62,302 nt of DNA from Bifidobacteriaceae bacterium (GTDB lineage: Bacteria; Actinomycetota; Actinomycetes; Actinomycetales; Bifidobacteriaceae). The stretch covers positions 1 through 62,302 of the forward strand of contig JALCQC010000012.1 of the NCBI GenBank assembly GCA_022650895.1, given 5' to 3'. A program made the translations under genes and the position numbers. The notes beneath the pieces were generated by a model. That model saw only the letters and a program-made list of their open reading frames with translations. It had not been told where the DNA came from and searched no databases. This document shows, in pieces, positions 1-8,692 of the stretch (its first letter is position 1; the number at the start of each line of letters is the position of its first letter).

Positions 1-247
1 CGATCAGCATCGACGCCACCGTCAGGATCAAAGTCCAGCCGATCCCGTCCAGCACATGCTCGTTGAACAGGTACCTCCACACCACACCCCACTCGAAACG
101 CTCATTCGTCACGATCCCCTGCACCAACATCAACGCCAACACCAACACCACCACACCAGCAACCACCGGCGCAACGCGGCGCACAGGAAGAGCATCGATT
201 TTATTCGGTATGTCGACTTGAGCTTGTTTCGATTTCCTGAATGCCAT
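1..247 (-). CDS. Amino-acid ABC transporter permease, N-terminal part (cut by window edge)
   Basis: The visible 82 residues begin M-A-F-R-K-S and hold a basic cytoplasmic start, one clear membrane span (VAGVVVLVLALMLVQ) and then the WRYLFNEHVLDGIGWTL region, which is typical of the start of the His/Glu/Gln-type permease fold (BPD_transp_1). The reading frame is open to base 1, so the gene continues outside the window. It lies 123 bases downstream of the binding-protein gene on the same strand, so the two probably form one importer operon, with the ATPase perhaps beyond the edge. The substrate cannot be told from this fragment. The ATG at 247 is the first start after a stop in frame. Confidence 0.75.
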   Translation of the reverse strand, partial: MAFRKSKQAQVDIPNKIDALPVRRVAPVVAGVVVLVLALMLVQGIVTNERFEWGVVWRYLFNEHVLDGIGWTLILTVASMLI

Positions 248-370
248 TTTCCTATCCCGCCTCACTGTGAACCGCTGCCTACGCCGTGCGAAGCCATTCT
301 ATCCATCTCTCTGCTCCGCACGCTGCCCTATCCGAAGTGACTCTGTTGCTGCGCGTCTCTGTGCTGTGAC

Positions 371-1306
371 TCAGTTCTTTGTTTCGGGATTGATGACCGG
401 TTTGTCAATGGCGCCGGACTCGATGCCCCACTTCTTCATGATGCGATCATAGACACCGTCATCCATGAGCTCCTGGAGCGCAGCCTGCACCGCCTTCGCG
501 GTCTGCATGTCGCCCTTCTTCACAGCGATGGCCTGAGGCGTCACGTCAACATCCTTACCAATGGTTTCAAGCTCGTCGCCCGTCTGCTTGATGGCGTAAT
601 TCGTCACAGGAGTGTCCGCATAGAAGACAGCGGCCTTGCCGGTAACCACTGCGGTCGTGATATCGGTTTGCTGATCGTAAGAGAGCACTTCCATTTTTGC
701 CTTGCCATCGGTTTCGCACTTCTTGGCGAGGTCGTTGATCGCCACTTCCTCAGTGGAGCCAGTCTGCACCGCCACTTTGACGCCACACAGGTTGTTGAGA
801 TCAACCTTCTTCGGATTGCCCTTCTGGACCGCATACGTCATGCCGGCCTGGAAATAGGTGACGAATTCAACCGCCTCGCTGCGTTCCTTGCTCACGGTGA
901 GCGCGGAAATGCCGAGATCATACTTGGTTCCCACCGAGGGGATGATGGAATCGAGGGTGGAGGTGACAACCTTTGGCTTCAGTCCGAAGACGGCGGCGAG
1001 GGCCTTGGTGAGATCTACGTCGTAACCGACGGGAGTCTTGCCATCCGCGTCAATAAAGGCATCGGGTGCGTAGGTGGTGTCGGCGCCGTTGAGCAGAATG
1101 CCATCCTTGGTGATGGAATCAGGAAGCATGGCGGCGATTTTCTCGTTCTTCTTGATGTCACTCACGTCGAATTCCTGTAGTTTGGACGTGGTGGACGAAC
1201 CGTCGGATGAGGCCGACGTGTCGCCTTCATCAGTGGTGCCGCACGCGGCGAATGAGGTCAGTGTTGCCGCGGTGATCAGTGCAGCAAAAGCTTTCTTATA
1301 GAGCAT
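371..1306 (-). CDS. Amino-acid ABC transporter substrate-binding lipoprotein
   Basis: 311 residues. A lipoprotein signal peptide ends in the lipobox FAAC, followed by a Ser/Thr-rich linker, then an SBP_bac_3 fold: the lobe I motif YAPDAFIDADGKTPVGYDVDL is the classic polar-amino-acid binding start, and the SxTVSKERSEAVEFVTYF hinge segment follows. It would sit on the outer face of the membrane and deliver an amino acid to the permease encoded just downstream. The related families bind Glu, Gln, Asp, His, Arg or cystine; the ligand is not decidable here. A good AAGGAG-type ribosome site (acaaggagaag) precedes the ATG. Two 12-base direct repeats at 1371-1407 lie upstream and could be regulator sites. 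Confidence 0.88.
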   Translation of the reverse strand: MLYKKAFAALITAATLTSFAACGTTDEGDTSASSDGSSTTSKLQEFDVSDIKKNEKIAAMLPDSITKDGILLNGADTTYAPDAFIDADGKTPVGYDVDLTKALAAVFGLKPKVVTSTLDSIIPSVGTKYDLGISALTVSKERSEAVEFVTYFQAGMTYAVQKGNPKKVDLNNLCGVKVAVQTGSTEEVAINDLAKKCETDGKAKMEVLSYDQQTDITTAVVTGKAAVFYADTPVTNYAIKQTGDELETIGKDVDVTPQAIAVKKGDMQTAKAVQAALQELMDDGVYDRIMKKWGIESGAIDKPVINPETKN

Positions 1307-1370
1307 GGTTGTGTTCTTCTCCTTGTATTTTCAGCCTCGCGGGCTTGCGCATTTTGAGACTATGAGTTCT

Positions 1371-1407
1371 ACATCACGAGAGCGTTGCCACTCTCACATC
1401 ATGAGAG
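1371..1407. promoter_or_regulatory. Pair of 12-base direct repeats upstream of the binding-protein gene
   Basis: acatcacgagag (1371-1382) and acatcatgagag (1396-1407) match at 11 of 12 positions and are spaced 25 bases start to start. The second overlaps an inverted repeat (ctctc...gagag). They lie 65-100 bases upstream of the ATG of the amino-acid binding protein and would be suited to a regulator. Function is inferred from position only. Confidence 0.4.
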
Positions 1408-1507
1408 ATGCTGAATCACCGGATGGGCTGCATACGGCACCTCGAAGGTGGCCGGGCGCACCTTGTGGGAGCGTCTCAAGCCGGGAACATCGTTGGGGAA
1501 ACTGTGG

Positions 1508-1535
1508 AAAACTTCCGTTGGAAATACCGACGGAA
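1508..1535 (-). terminator. Intrinsic terminator of smpB
   Basis: On the minus strand a 6-bp stem TTCCGT/ACGGAA with an 11-base loop begins right after the smpB stop codon and is followed by GTTTT. It is short but well placed. Confidence 0.5.
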
Positions 1536-1536
1536 A

Positions 1537-2013
1537 TCAGCCGCGGAGGTTCTTCAGACGCATCGCACGCTGTGCGTCGCGCTTGTCCTGCGCCTCACGG
1601 AGAGACTGCCGTTTGTCATATTCCCGCTTGCCTCGCGCAAGTGCGATGTTCACCTTGACGCGTCCATCCTTGAAATACAGACTGAGCGGAACGATGGTGT
1701 ATCCCTTCGCCTCGGTCTGCCGGGTCAGCTTCGCTATTTGCTGATGGTGGAGCAACAGCTTCCGCTTGCGCTTGGGAGCATGGTTGGTCCACGTGCCGTT
1801 GAGGTATTCGGGGATGTTGGCGTTTTCCAGCCACATCTCACCATGCCTGTCGATGGACACGAAGGATTCGGCGAGCGATGCCCGCCCCTCACGCAACGAC
1901 TTCACTTCGGTTCCGGAAAGAACGAGACCGGCCTCGAGCTGATCCTCGATCTCGTAGTCATGGCGTGCGCGACGATTCGTCGCGATGGTGCTTGACCCTT
2001 TTTCCTTAGCCAT
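1537..2013 (-). CDS. smpB: SsrA-binding protein SmpB
   Basis: 158 residues. SmpB binds tmRNA and brings it to stalled ribosomes for trans-translation. Visible family marks are the [20 protein letters not shown] start with [14 protein letters not shown], the [10 protein letters not shown] strand and the basic C-terminal tail rich in KR and [10 protein letters not shown]. The reading frame is open 12 codons further upstream, but the ATG at 2013 (MAKEKGSS) has GGAGG five bases ahead and fits the family. tmRNA itself is not visible near it. smpB follows the ftsE-ftsX-CHAP block with 399 bases and a terminator between, so it probably has its own promoter. Confidence 0.96.
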   Translation of the reverse strand: MAKEKGSSTIATNRRARHDYEIEDQLEAGLVLSGTEVKSLREGRASLAESFVSIDRHGEMWLENANIPEYLNGTWTNHAPKRKRKLLLHHQQIAKLTRQTEAKGYTIVPLSLYFKDGRVKVNIALARGKREYDKRQSLREAQDKRDAQRAMRLKNLRG

Positions 2014-2092
2014 ATTTCCTCCAATGTGTTCCATCACAGCTCTTTGCACTTGATGCTCACTGCACTACCACTGCTTGTACTACTTACAACAT

Positions 2093-2130
2093 AAAAAAGG
2101 CCCCTGCGCTATGTTTCGCAGGAGCCTTTC
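2093..2130. terminator. Bidirectional intrinsic terminator downstream of the CHAP gene
   Basis: aaaggcccctgcg pairs with cgcaggagccttt across a short loop (12 of 13 pairs) with A/T runs on both sides, so it can act on minus-strand transcripts leaving the ftsEX-CHAP block. Confidence 0.7.
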
Positions 2131-2347
2131 CGTTAACTGTTAACAGGATATACTCCTGCTAACAATGGACGTACCAAAAGATGTTTGCGCCGCAAGTACG
2201 GTTCGAGAAGGCGCGTGCCTGACCGGCACCCTGCGCGGAAACGGCCACGAAGCCTTCCGCACTCACTTTCTCGTTCATCTGCATGCCTCTATGTTTAGCA
2301 CTCCCCCCGTACCAAGATGGCACGGAGAGCATAATCTCTTTTTCTTC

Positions 2348-2412
2348 CGCTGACGTCCGTTGCAATGACCTTCGTAAGCGTCCGTTGATTTCGCTGACGT
2401 CCGTTGCAATGA
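2348..2412. repeat. 21-base exact direct repeat abutting the CHAP stop codon
   Basis: The same 21 bases (starting cgctgacg, ending caatga) occur at 2348-2368 and 2392-2412, 44 bases apart; the second copy ends at the base next to the CHAP stop codon (2413-2415). Between them lies a partial copy (cgtccgttgattt). Confidence 0.9.
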
Positions 2413-3897
2413 TCAGCTGTGGATATACCAGTAGGCGCGGGCGTTATACACCGTCTGGTAATAGATTCGTCCCTGCATCACCGCACCGCAATTCGAGGTG
2501 TAGATGCTGCCGTCCGAATTCACGCGCTCGACGATGGCCACGTGGCCATACTGCGCGTTTGAACCGTTCTGGCCTGGTGCGAAGGAGACGATGGCTCCCA
2601 CACTCGGAGTGTGGTTGACCTTATAACCCAGAGCGCGGGCAGATGAGGCCCAGTCTCCGCCATTGCCAAAATACGATCCGACGGGGAGTCCGAGCTGGTG
2701 ACGGCGAATGTAGGCCCACCACGTGCACTGCGAGAATGGATACATGTTGCCGACGTCGCCGGTTGGGTGTCCGACAGTGCCCGAAGAGACGGAACCCGAA
2801 CCTGAACTGGAACTTGAGCTCGAACCGGAACCCTTATGCGACGAACCGCTCGAACTGTGGTGGGAAGAGTGGGAAGATGTCTTCTTCTTATAGGACTTGT
2901 AGGTCCCCTGTGCCTTCGCGGCATTTGCGGCCGCCCTCTTCGCAGCCGCCGCCTGCTGTGCGGCATACTGTTCGTTGAAGGAATCCACCTTGGACTGAAT
3001 GACCAGGGTTTCGGCAGCTTCCTTGGCGGCAGAGGTCTTCAGCTGTGATTCCTTGGCCTCAAGCGCGGCACGCTTTGAATTGCCTTCCTCACGCAGAGAC
3101 TGAAGGTGCGCCGCTTTCTCCTTGGCATCGGCAGCGGCCTGTTTCGCCGTCGCCGCCTCCGAATCGGCTTTGGCCTTCAGATCCTTGATCTCCTGCTCGA
3201 TGGCGGCAAGGCGCTGCTCGCGGTTTTTGGACGTGCTCAGATCTTCCGCAGCGGAATTGGCCGTCTCGGCCTCACTGCGCGAAATGGCTGCCGACGTCTG
3301 CATGGAATCGACGTAGTCGCTGGCATCCTGAGCACCCGTCACGATGGACATGGTGTCAGATGCTTGTGAGCCATGCAGGCTCGTGCGCGCCACCTCGGCG
3401 ACGGCAGCATGCGCGTCGTCATAGTCCTTACCAGTCTCCTCGATCTTCTTCTGGAGATCCGCCTTGTCCTTCTGCGCCGCAGAAAGCCGTTGCGATGCAG
3501 ACTCCGCAGCTTCGTCAGCGTCGGCGGAGGCACTGTTCGCGCTATCCACCGCATCCTGAGCGGCAGGAATCTGATTGTTGGTGAGATCGTCAAGCTCAAG
3601 AATCTGCGACTGAAGAGAAGAGCTCACTCCGGAGAGTTGCGACTTCAGATTCGCGACGCGCTTCTTGCTCGCCGCCGCTTGTGAACGGGCGGAGAGAAGC
3701 TGGGAATAGGTTACGGCCTCGGCTTTGGCTGGGGTCAGAAAGCTCAGTGCCATTGCTGCGACAGCGAGCATAGCGCCTGCTACAACGGCCATGTGGCGAG
3801 ATGGGCCCCTTTGAAAAGTATTCATCGGTATCGTCAAACCTCGTCTTCTATTGTGGAACTGTTTTTCCATCGTAAAGGAATCATTCGAAAGCTTCAA
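2413..3897 (-). CDS. Secreted coiled-coil CHAP-domain cell-wall hydrolase (PcsB/RipC-like)
   Basis: 494 residues. A signal peptide (MAVVAGAMLAVAAMALSFL...AKAEA) leads to a long Ala/Glu/Lys/Ser coiled coil (about residues 65-330), a Ser/His/Gly low-complexity linker, and a C-terminal CHAP domain with the catalytic Cys in FSQCTWWAY and His in YGHVAIVE. CHAP enzymes cut peptidoglycan peptides. In PcsB/CwlO/RipC systems FtsEX pulls on such a coiled coil to switch the hydrolase on during division; the gene lies 16 bases after ftsX, which fits that partnership. The start is uncertain: TTG at 3897 has AGGG five bases ahead, ATG at 3870 and ATG at 3825 (MNTFQRG) are alternatives without a good site. 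Confidence 0.88.
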   Translation of the reverse strand: MKLSNDSFTMEKQFHNRRRGLTIPMNTFQRGPSRHMAVVAGAMLAVAAMALSFLTPAKAEAVTYSQLLSARSQAAASKKRVANLKSQLSGVSSSLQSQILELDDLTNNQIPAAQDAVDSANSASADADEAAESASQRLSAAQKDKADLQKKIEETGKDYDDAHAAVAEVARTSLHGSQASDTMSIVTGAQDASDYVDSMQTSAAISRSEAETANSAAEDLSTSKNREQRLAAIEQEIKDLKAKADSEAATAKQAAADAKEKAAHLQSLREEGNSKRAALEAKESQLKTSAAKEAAETLVIQSKVDSFNEQYAAQQAAAAKRAAANAAKAQGTYKSYKKKTSSHSSHHSSSGSSHKGSGSSSSSSSGSGSVSSGTVGHPTGDVGNMYPFSQCTWWAYIRRHQLGLPVGSYFGNGGDWASSARALGYKVNHTPSVGAIVSFAPGQNGSNAQYGHVAIVERVNSDGSIYTSNCGAVMQGRIYYQTVYNARAYWYIHS

Positions 3898-3913
3898 ACG
3901 CCGCCCTGCTGAC

Positions 3914-4837
3914 CTATGCCTTCAGATAGCGTCTCAACGAAATCACGGAGGCGAGGATGGACAGCAATACGGCTCCGAGGATGAGGGCCGGTGCCAGCAG
4001 CCACACGGTGTTGATATTCACGAAGGAAATCCATGTGACCGACTTCGCGAGCCACCCCGTCACAAAGGTGTTCGTGACGATGGCCAGCGCGCCGACCGCG
4101 AGCCCCGAACCGATGAGCGACGCCACAACGCCTTCCAGAATGAACGGCAGCTGGATCGTCCAGTTTGAGGCACCCACCAGCCGCATGATTTCGGTTTCGT
4201 TCTTGCGGGAGGCGGCCGACATACGGATCGTCGTACCCGTCAGCAGAATTGCGACCAACACCATCACCGCTGCCAGCACCACCGTCACGGCGGTGGCTCG
4301 GTTGAGAACGGTGAACACCGGTTCGAATATCTGGCGCTGATCCACCACCTCTTCCACACCCTTGCGGCCCGAGAGCACCTCGGTCACCGCCTGGTATTTG
4401 GTGGGGTCTTTGAGCTTGAGCCGAAGAGTATCCTGCATGTCGTCGGCGGTGAGGGTGCGTCCCTGATACACGCCACCCGGGTACTGCTTCACGAAGGTGT
4501 TCTTGTAGTAATCAGCCTTGGAGACGTAGGTGATGGAAGCCACGGAATCCGCAAGCTGGTTGTGGATGGTGTCTTCGATCTGCGCGATTTCGGACTGTGT
4601 CGGCGATTTTCCCGTGGAACACGTTGCCGCCTGTGAGGTGCCGTCGGGGCACAGCCACACCACCACTTCCACCTTGTCATACCACTCGGTTTCAGCGCGT
4701 TGGATCTGCGCCTGCATCAAGGCGGAGGCACCGATGAAAACGAAGGAGATAAAGGTGACCAACGTGACGGAAAGGATCATGGACATGTTGCGCTTCATGC
4801 TTGTCCATGTCTCAGAAAGAACGAAACGAAGCCTCAT
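3914..4837 (-). CDS. ftsX: Cell-division membrane protein FtsX
   Basis: 307 residues. The start [20 protein letters not shown] followed by a membrane span, a large extracellular loop (about 40-180, containing a [11 protein letters not shown] cysteine pair), and three more spans near the C-terminus match actinobacterial FtsX. FtsX forms a complex with FtsE in the membrane and transmits ATP-driven motion to a wall hydrolase outside; here the CHAP protein downstream is the evident candidate. Its ATG overlaps the ftsE stop by 4 bases (coupled translation). The extracellular loop with two Cys is the expected hydrolase-contact part in mycobacterial FtsX; that role is inferred here. Confidence 0.93.
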   Translation of the reverse strand: MRLRFVLSETWTSMKRNMSMILSVTLVTFISFVFIGASALMQAQIQRAETEWYDKVEVVVWLCPDGTSQAATCSTGKSPTQSEIAQIEDTIHNQLADSVASITYVSKADYYKNTFVKQYPGGVYQGRTLTADDMQDTLRLKLKDPTKYQAVTEVLSGRKGVEEVVDQRQIFEPVFTVLNRATAVTVVLAAVMVLVAILLTGTTIRMSAASRKNETEIMRLVGASNWTIQLPFILEGVVASLIGSGLAVGALAIVTNTFVTGWLAKSVTWISFVNINTVWLLAPALILGAVLLSILASVISLRRYLKA

Positions 4838-5943
4838 CGCGACTCCCCTTTCCCATCGGTTTTCTCATCGGTGACGGCATCGGTTTTCTCATCGGCATCT
4901 TTTCTGGGAGCAGGCGGCTCAGGAGACGGGGGTTCGGGAACCGCAGCGAGGCCCTTTCCCCACGTCAAGGTGTCCTCAACCGGGGCAAACGCCTCTCCGT
5001 ACCGGCCCGTACGACCGTTGTGAACAACTTTTTCAAGACGTTTAATGCCCTCAGCCTTGCCTGGTGCCGGCGGCTCATTGGGATCAAGTGTTGGAGCGGA
5101 AGCCCGTTCTGACGCAACCGACGCCTCGTCTTTCGACGTCACCGATTGCTTCCCTGATTTTCCTGCGGACAGACGTGCTGCCTGAGCGGCACCCACCGTA
5201 CGTGAGATCACGGCATGCGCCTGTGATTCAACGTCTGCATCGGGATAGAAACGGGCGGAGTCGTAGGAACCGGACTGCTCATCGCGCACGATCTTGCCTT
5301 CGTGCAACTCCACCACGCGCTTGCGCATGGAGTTCACGATCTCCTCGTTGTGCGTCGCCATGAGAATGGTGGTGCCGGTGCGGTTAATGGCGTCGAGCAC
5401 CTCCATGATGCCCACTGATGTGGTGGGGTCGAGGTTGCCGGTGGGCTCATCGGCGAGCAGCAGCTGCGGGTGATTGGCATACGCACGGGCAATGGCCACA
5501 CGCTGCGCCTCGCCGCCCGAGAGCTCATGGGGATAGCGGTTTTCCTTGCCACTGAGACCAACGGTCTCCAAAACCTGCGGAACCACCGATTTCACCGTGG
5601 AATGCTTGGCACCGATGACCTCAAGGCCGAACGCAACATTCTGCCACACGGTCTTGTTGGGCAGCAGCTTGTAATCCTGGAAAATGAAACCGATGGTGCG
5701 GCGATACCTGGGTACCAGCCGTTCCGGGAGCCTGCGCAGATCACTTCCGGCAACGTGGATCTCCCCCTCGGTGGCCTCCTCTTCGCGCAGGAGGAGGCTC
5801 AGCAGAGTGGTCTTCCCGGAACCGGAAGACCCCACCAAAAAGACGAATTCACCACGGTCAATATCCAGACTCACGGTGTCCAGAGCTGGGCGGGCACCCG
5901 GCTGATAGATTTTGGTCACCGCTTTCAGCGAGATCATTGCCAT
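4834..5943 (-). CDS. ftsE: Cell-division ATP-binding protein FtsE with long C-terminal extension
   Basis: 369 residues. The first ~225 are a standard FtsE ATPase: Walker [11 protein letters not shown]-loop [17 protein letters not shown], signature [14 protein letters not shown], Walker [12 protein letters not shown] and H-loop ATHNEE. FtsE usually ends there (about 225-230 residues). Here a further ~140 residues rich in Ala, Pro, Glu, Lys and Asp follow, including a [13 protein letters not shown] stretch, probably disordered. ftsE heads the ftsE-ftsX-CHAP cluster and lies 48 bases after prfB, the usual actinobacterial order. GGAGGAAGG precedes the ATG at 5943; a second ATG lies two codons inside. 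Confidence 0.95.
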   Translation of the reverse strand: MAMISLKAVTKIYQPGARPALDTVSLDIDRGEFVFLVGSSGSGKTTLLSLLLREEEATEGEIHVAGSDLRRLPERLVPRYRRTIGFIFQDYKLLPNKTVWQNVAFGLEVIGAKHSTVKSVVPQVLETVGLSGKENRYPHELSGGEAQRVAIARAYANHPQLLLADEPTGNLDPTTSVGIMEVLDAINRTGTTILMATHNEEIVNSMRKRVVELHEGKIVRDEQSGSYDSARFYPDADVESQAHAVISRTVGAAQAARLSAGKSGKQSVTSKDEASVASERASAPTLDPNEPPAPGKAEGIKRLEKVVHNGRTGRYGEAFAPVEDTLTWGKGLAAVPEPPSPEPPAPRKDADEKTDAVTDEKTDGKGESR

Positions 5944-5991
5944 TAAGTTACCTTCCTCCGGCTTCAGAGACCACGAATGGCAGTCCGACGC

Positions 5992-7152
5992 CTACTTTGT
6001 AGCTTCCTTAGCAGCTGCGGCCTCCGCCTCAGCCTCGCGTTCCTGCTCACGTTGCTGCTGATGACGCCAACGAATACCGGCGTCGATGAAACCGTCGATG
6101 TCCCCGTCGAAAACACTCTGAGTCTGAGAGGTTTCGTAACCGGTCCGCAGATCCTTGACCATTTGGTACGGATGCAGAACGTAGGACCGCATCTGGTCGC
6201 CCCAGCTGGCCTTGATGTCGCCAGCAAGTTCCTTTTTGCGCTTAGCTTCTTCCTCGTGACGCATCACGAGCAGACGGGACTGCAGAACCGCCAGAGCCGC
6301 AGCCCTGTTCTGGATCTGCGAGCGCTCGTCCTGCATAGTAACCACCAATCCGGTGGGGATATGCGTCATGCGAACTGCGGAGTACGTGGTGTTGACTCCC
6401 TGTCCGCCGGGTCCCGACGACATGTAGGTGTCGACGCGAATGTCCGAATCCGGAATGTCGATGTGATCCGTTGCCTCGACGAGCGGAATGACCTCCACTG
6501 CGGCGAAGCTGGTCTGGCGCCGGCCCTGGTTGTCGAACGGTGAGATGCGTACCAGACGGTGCGTTCCGCCTTCGACAGAGAGCTTTCCGTAGGCGTAAGG
6601 TTCGTTCACTTGGAAAGTGGCCGACTTGATGCCGGCTTCCTCCGCGTAGGAGGTGTCAAGAACCTTGGTCTTGTAGTGGTGGCGCTCGGCCCACCTCAAG
6701 TACATGCGCAGTAGCATCTGAGCCCAGTCGGCGGCATCGACGCCACCCGCACCGGAGCGGATGGTGACAACGGCCTGACGCTCATCGTATTCACCATCGA
6801 GCAACGTGCTGATCTCAAGGTCGGCAAGGTCTTTGGTGATCTTTCCCAACTCCGTATCGGATTCCGCGATGGTGTCGGCGTCCGACTCCTCCTGTCCGAG
6901 CTCCCGCATCATTTCGACATCGTCGATGCGCTGCCCCATCTCCTCGACTCTGCGGAGCTGAGCCTGGGCGGACGACAGCTTGGAGGTGACCACCTGCGCG
7001 TTTTCCTGGTCATCCCACAGCCCTGGTGCGCTTGCTTCCTTCTCAAGTTCCGCTATGCGCTGGCGCAACTTTTCGGGTTCGACAGCGCCCGAGATCGTTG
7101 CAAAAGTCTCTTTTGCAGCGGAAAGTCCTTCGGAAAAATCGATATCTGACAC
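5992..7152 (-). CDS. prfB: Peptide chain release factor 2
   Basis: About 386 residues. RF2 reads UGA/UAA stop codons and triggers peptide release. Visible are the stop-codon motif SPF ([12 protein letters not shown]) and the catalytic GGQ in [12 protein letters not shown], followed by THIPTGLVV. There is no programmed frameshift: the frame is intact through the N-terminus, as in other Actinobacteria. Two GTG starts are possible; the one at 7152 (MSDIDFSEG) has AGGGTGG five bases ahead, while the first at 7161 lies within that site, so 7152 is preferred. It precedes ftsE on the same strand. Confidence 0.95.
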   Translation of the reverse strand: MSDIDFSEGLSAAKETFATISGAVEPEKLRQRIAELEKEASAPGLWDDQENAQVVTSKLSSAQAQLRRVEEMGQRIDDVEMMRELGQEESDADTIAESDTELGKITKDLADLEISTLLDGEYDERQAVVTIRSGAGGVDAADWAQMLLRMYLRWAERHHYKTKVLDTSYAEEAGIKSATFQVNEPYAYGKLSVEGGTHRLVRISPFDNQGRRQTSFAAVEVIPLVEATDHIDIPDSDIRVDTYMSSGPGGQGVNTTYSAVRMTHIPTGLVVTMQDERSQIQNRAAALAVLQSRLLVMRHEEEAKRKKELAGDIKASWGDQMRSYVLHPYQMVKDLRTGYETSQTQSVFDGDIDGFIDAGIRWRHQQQREQEREAEAEAAAAKEATK

Positions 7153-7312
7153 AAAAACCACCCTATGAAACTTGATTGGAAATACGATGACGGGGCAGAC
7201 GTTTTCAACAAGCCCTGCACAATCGTTGAATATGAAATTACTGGGATACGACGGTCACCAGCTGGAACGGACTGTCCCGCCATGCGGCCGTTCTGCGCTG
7301 TGGGAAACCCAG

Positions 7313-7447
7313 TCAAAACTGAAAGCTTGCGACGGCCGGGGCAACGAACCCCACACCCATCGACAAAGCAGCGACAATGGCAACCACACGCGCAATAGTA
7401 CGGCGGCGGTTCGCCTTTCGTTCGCTTTCGTTAATATGAGGACGCAT
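7313..7447 (-). CDS. Possible 44-residue single-span membrane protein
   Basis: A short ORF divergent from dapD, beginning [20 protein letters not shown] and followed by one hydrophobic segment ([20 protein letters not shown]). A basic head before a single span is what a true small membrane protein looks like and is unlikely as a random frame. No ribosome site precedes the ATG; a taccat sequence seven bases ahead could be a -10 for a leaderless transcript. No family recognised. Its start lies 48 bases from the dapD start, in opposite direction. Confidence 0.42.
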   Translation of the reverse strand: MRPHINESERKANRRRTIARVVAIVAALSMGVGFVAPAVASFQF

Positions 7448-7495
7448 AAGCACGATGGTACCGCAGTGGGCGGAACGCGGCGAGAAGGAGCACAC

Positions 7496-8527
7496 ATGAG
7501 TGAACAGATCAATACCGAAGCTACATCGGACAGCACAAGGACGGCATGGGGATGGGGCCTTGCCAGCCTTGACGCCGCCGGCACCACCTTGGACGTGTGG
7601 TACCCCGAGTTGACACTCGGGCCGGCACCCTCGCCCGCAGACAGGCCTGCGCATTCCTTCGGCCGTCTCGCACACGCGGAGGCGGATGCGCGTGGAATCC
7701 GGAAGGTACCGGTTTTCACCGAATCATCTCTCGACGAGCCAATCACCGACGCCGCCGACGCGTATCTGCGTTTGCATTTGCTGAGCATGCGTCTTGCTGC
7801 CCCCAACACACTGAATCTCGATGGAATCTTCAGCGCGCTGAACAACGTCGTATGGACTAATTACGGCCCCTTCGCCGTGGATGACTTCGCCCTACGCAAG
7901 CTTGACGTGCTCAATTCTCTCGAGACCCGCACCGGCACCGGCGACACCCCCGCTCCCCTCTGCGAGGTGAATGTGCTCTCCATCGACAAATTCCCACGCA
8001 TGGTCGATTATGTGGTTCCTTCGGGCGTCCGCATCGGCAACGCCGACCGCATCCGCCTCGGAGCGCATCTGGCATCCGGCACTACGGTCATGCACGAAGG
8101 TTTCGTGAACTTCAACGCGGGCACACTCGGCACCTCGATGGTGGAGGGCCGCATTTCGCAGGGCGTAGTGGTGGGAGATGGCTCCGACATCGGCGGCGGC
8201 GCCTCCATCATGGGAACGCTGTCGGGCGGCGGAAAGCTGCGCAACTCCATCGGCGAGCACTCACTGCTGGGCGCGAACGCGGGCATCGGCATCTCGCTGG
8301 GCGACGACTGCGTCGTGGAGGCGGGCCTGTACGTGACGGCCGGCACCAAGGTGACGCTCTATGACAAGGAGAAACTCGCCGCAGGCATTCCACTTGAAGT
8401 GGTCAAAGGCTCAGAGCTGAGCGGCAAGGATCACGTGATGTTCATCCGCAATTCGGTGACGGGAGCCATCGAGGCACGCGCACGCAAACACGGCATCGCA
8501 CTGAACGCGGCACTGCACAAGAACTAG
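7496..8527 (+). CDS. dapD: 2,3,4,5-tetrahydropyridine-2,6-dicarboxylate N-succinyltransferase (actinobacterial type)
   Basis: 343 residues. It succinylates tetrahydrodipicolinate in the succinylase branch of lysine and meso-diaminopimelate synthesis. The N-terminal part ([22 protein letters not shown]) and the left-handed beta-helix of hexapeptide repeats ([21 protein letters not shown], then [21 protein letters not shown]) match the long DapD found in mycobacteria and bifidobacteria. The open frame extends 100 codons upstream, but the ATG at 7496 has AGAAGGAG six bases ahead and starts at the family's usual place. It stands alone, transcribed away from prfB. A GC-rich hairpin follows at 8594-8626. 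Confidence 0.94.
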   Translation: MSEQINTEATSDSTRTAWGWGLASLDAAGTTLDVWYPELTLGPAPSPADRPAHSFGRLAHAEADARGIRKVPVFTESSLDEPITDAADAYLRLHLLSMRLAAPNTLNLDGIFSALNNVVWTNYGPFAVDDFALRKLDVLNSLETRTGTGDTPAPLCEVNVLSIDKFPRMVDYVVPSGVRIGNADRIRLGAHLASGTTVMHEGFVNFNAGTLGTSMVEGRISQGVVVGDGSDIGGGASIMGTLSGGGKLRNSIGEHSLLGANAGIGISLGDDCVVEAGLYVTAGTKVTLYDKEKLAAGIPLEVVKGSELSGKDHVMFIRNSVTGAIEARARKHGIALNAALHKN

Positions 8528-8593
8528 GACACGAAACAAAACTAGATACGAAACAAAAACAAAAGCGGCATGTCACACAGCACTGCTGTTGCA

Positions 8594-8626
8594 GAGGGCG
8601 GGATTCCTTAAAGGTGTCCCGCCCTC
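8594..8626. terminator. Strong hairpin between convergent dapD and gltA
   Basis: gagggcggga and tcccgccctc form a perfect 10-bp stem with a 13-base loop. No U-tract follows on either strand, so it may act as a weak or factor-assisted terminator for both convergent genes. Confidence 0.55.
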
Positions 8627-8692
8627 CGTCACAAACCACCGTGCTCGAGCTCGCAGCAAGGAATTCCGCGACCAGAGAGCCACGCCCCGCAG

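Larger units (their letters stand above)
2014..2412. other. 399-base intergenic stretch between smpB and the CHAP gene
   Basis: It contains a terminator hairpin (2093-2130), a 13-base GTTAAC-T-GTTAAC palindromic element (2132-2144), a tatactcc/aggatata-like inverted repeat just beyond it, and a 21-base direct repeat next to the CHAP stop codon (2348-2412). Open frames in it show no family signature or good ribosome site. No tmRNA-like tRNA half was found. Confidence 0.6.

Noticed and set aside
1340-1440. SAM-type riboswitch before the amino-acid binding protein
   Set aside because: A ctctcatgatgtgagag stem reminded of SAM-I, but the conserved core and kink-turn are absent.
2014-2412. tmRNA (ssrA) next to smpB
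   Set aside because: No tRNA-Ala-like acceptor or tag-peptide frame in the gap.
7075-7161. Programmed +1 frameshift in prfB
   Set aside because: The N-terminal frame is continuous with no in-frame UGA or CUUUGA slip site.
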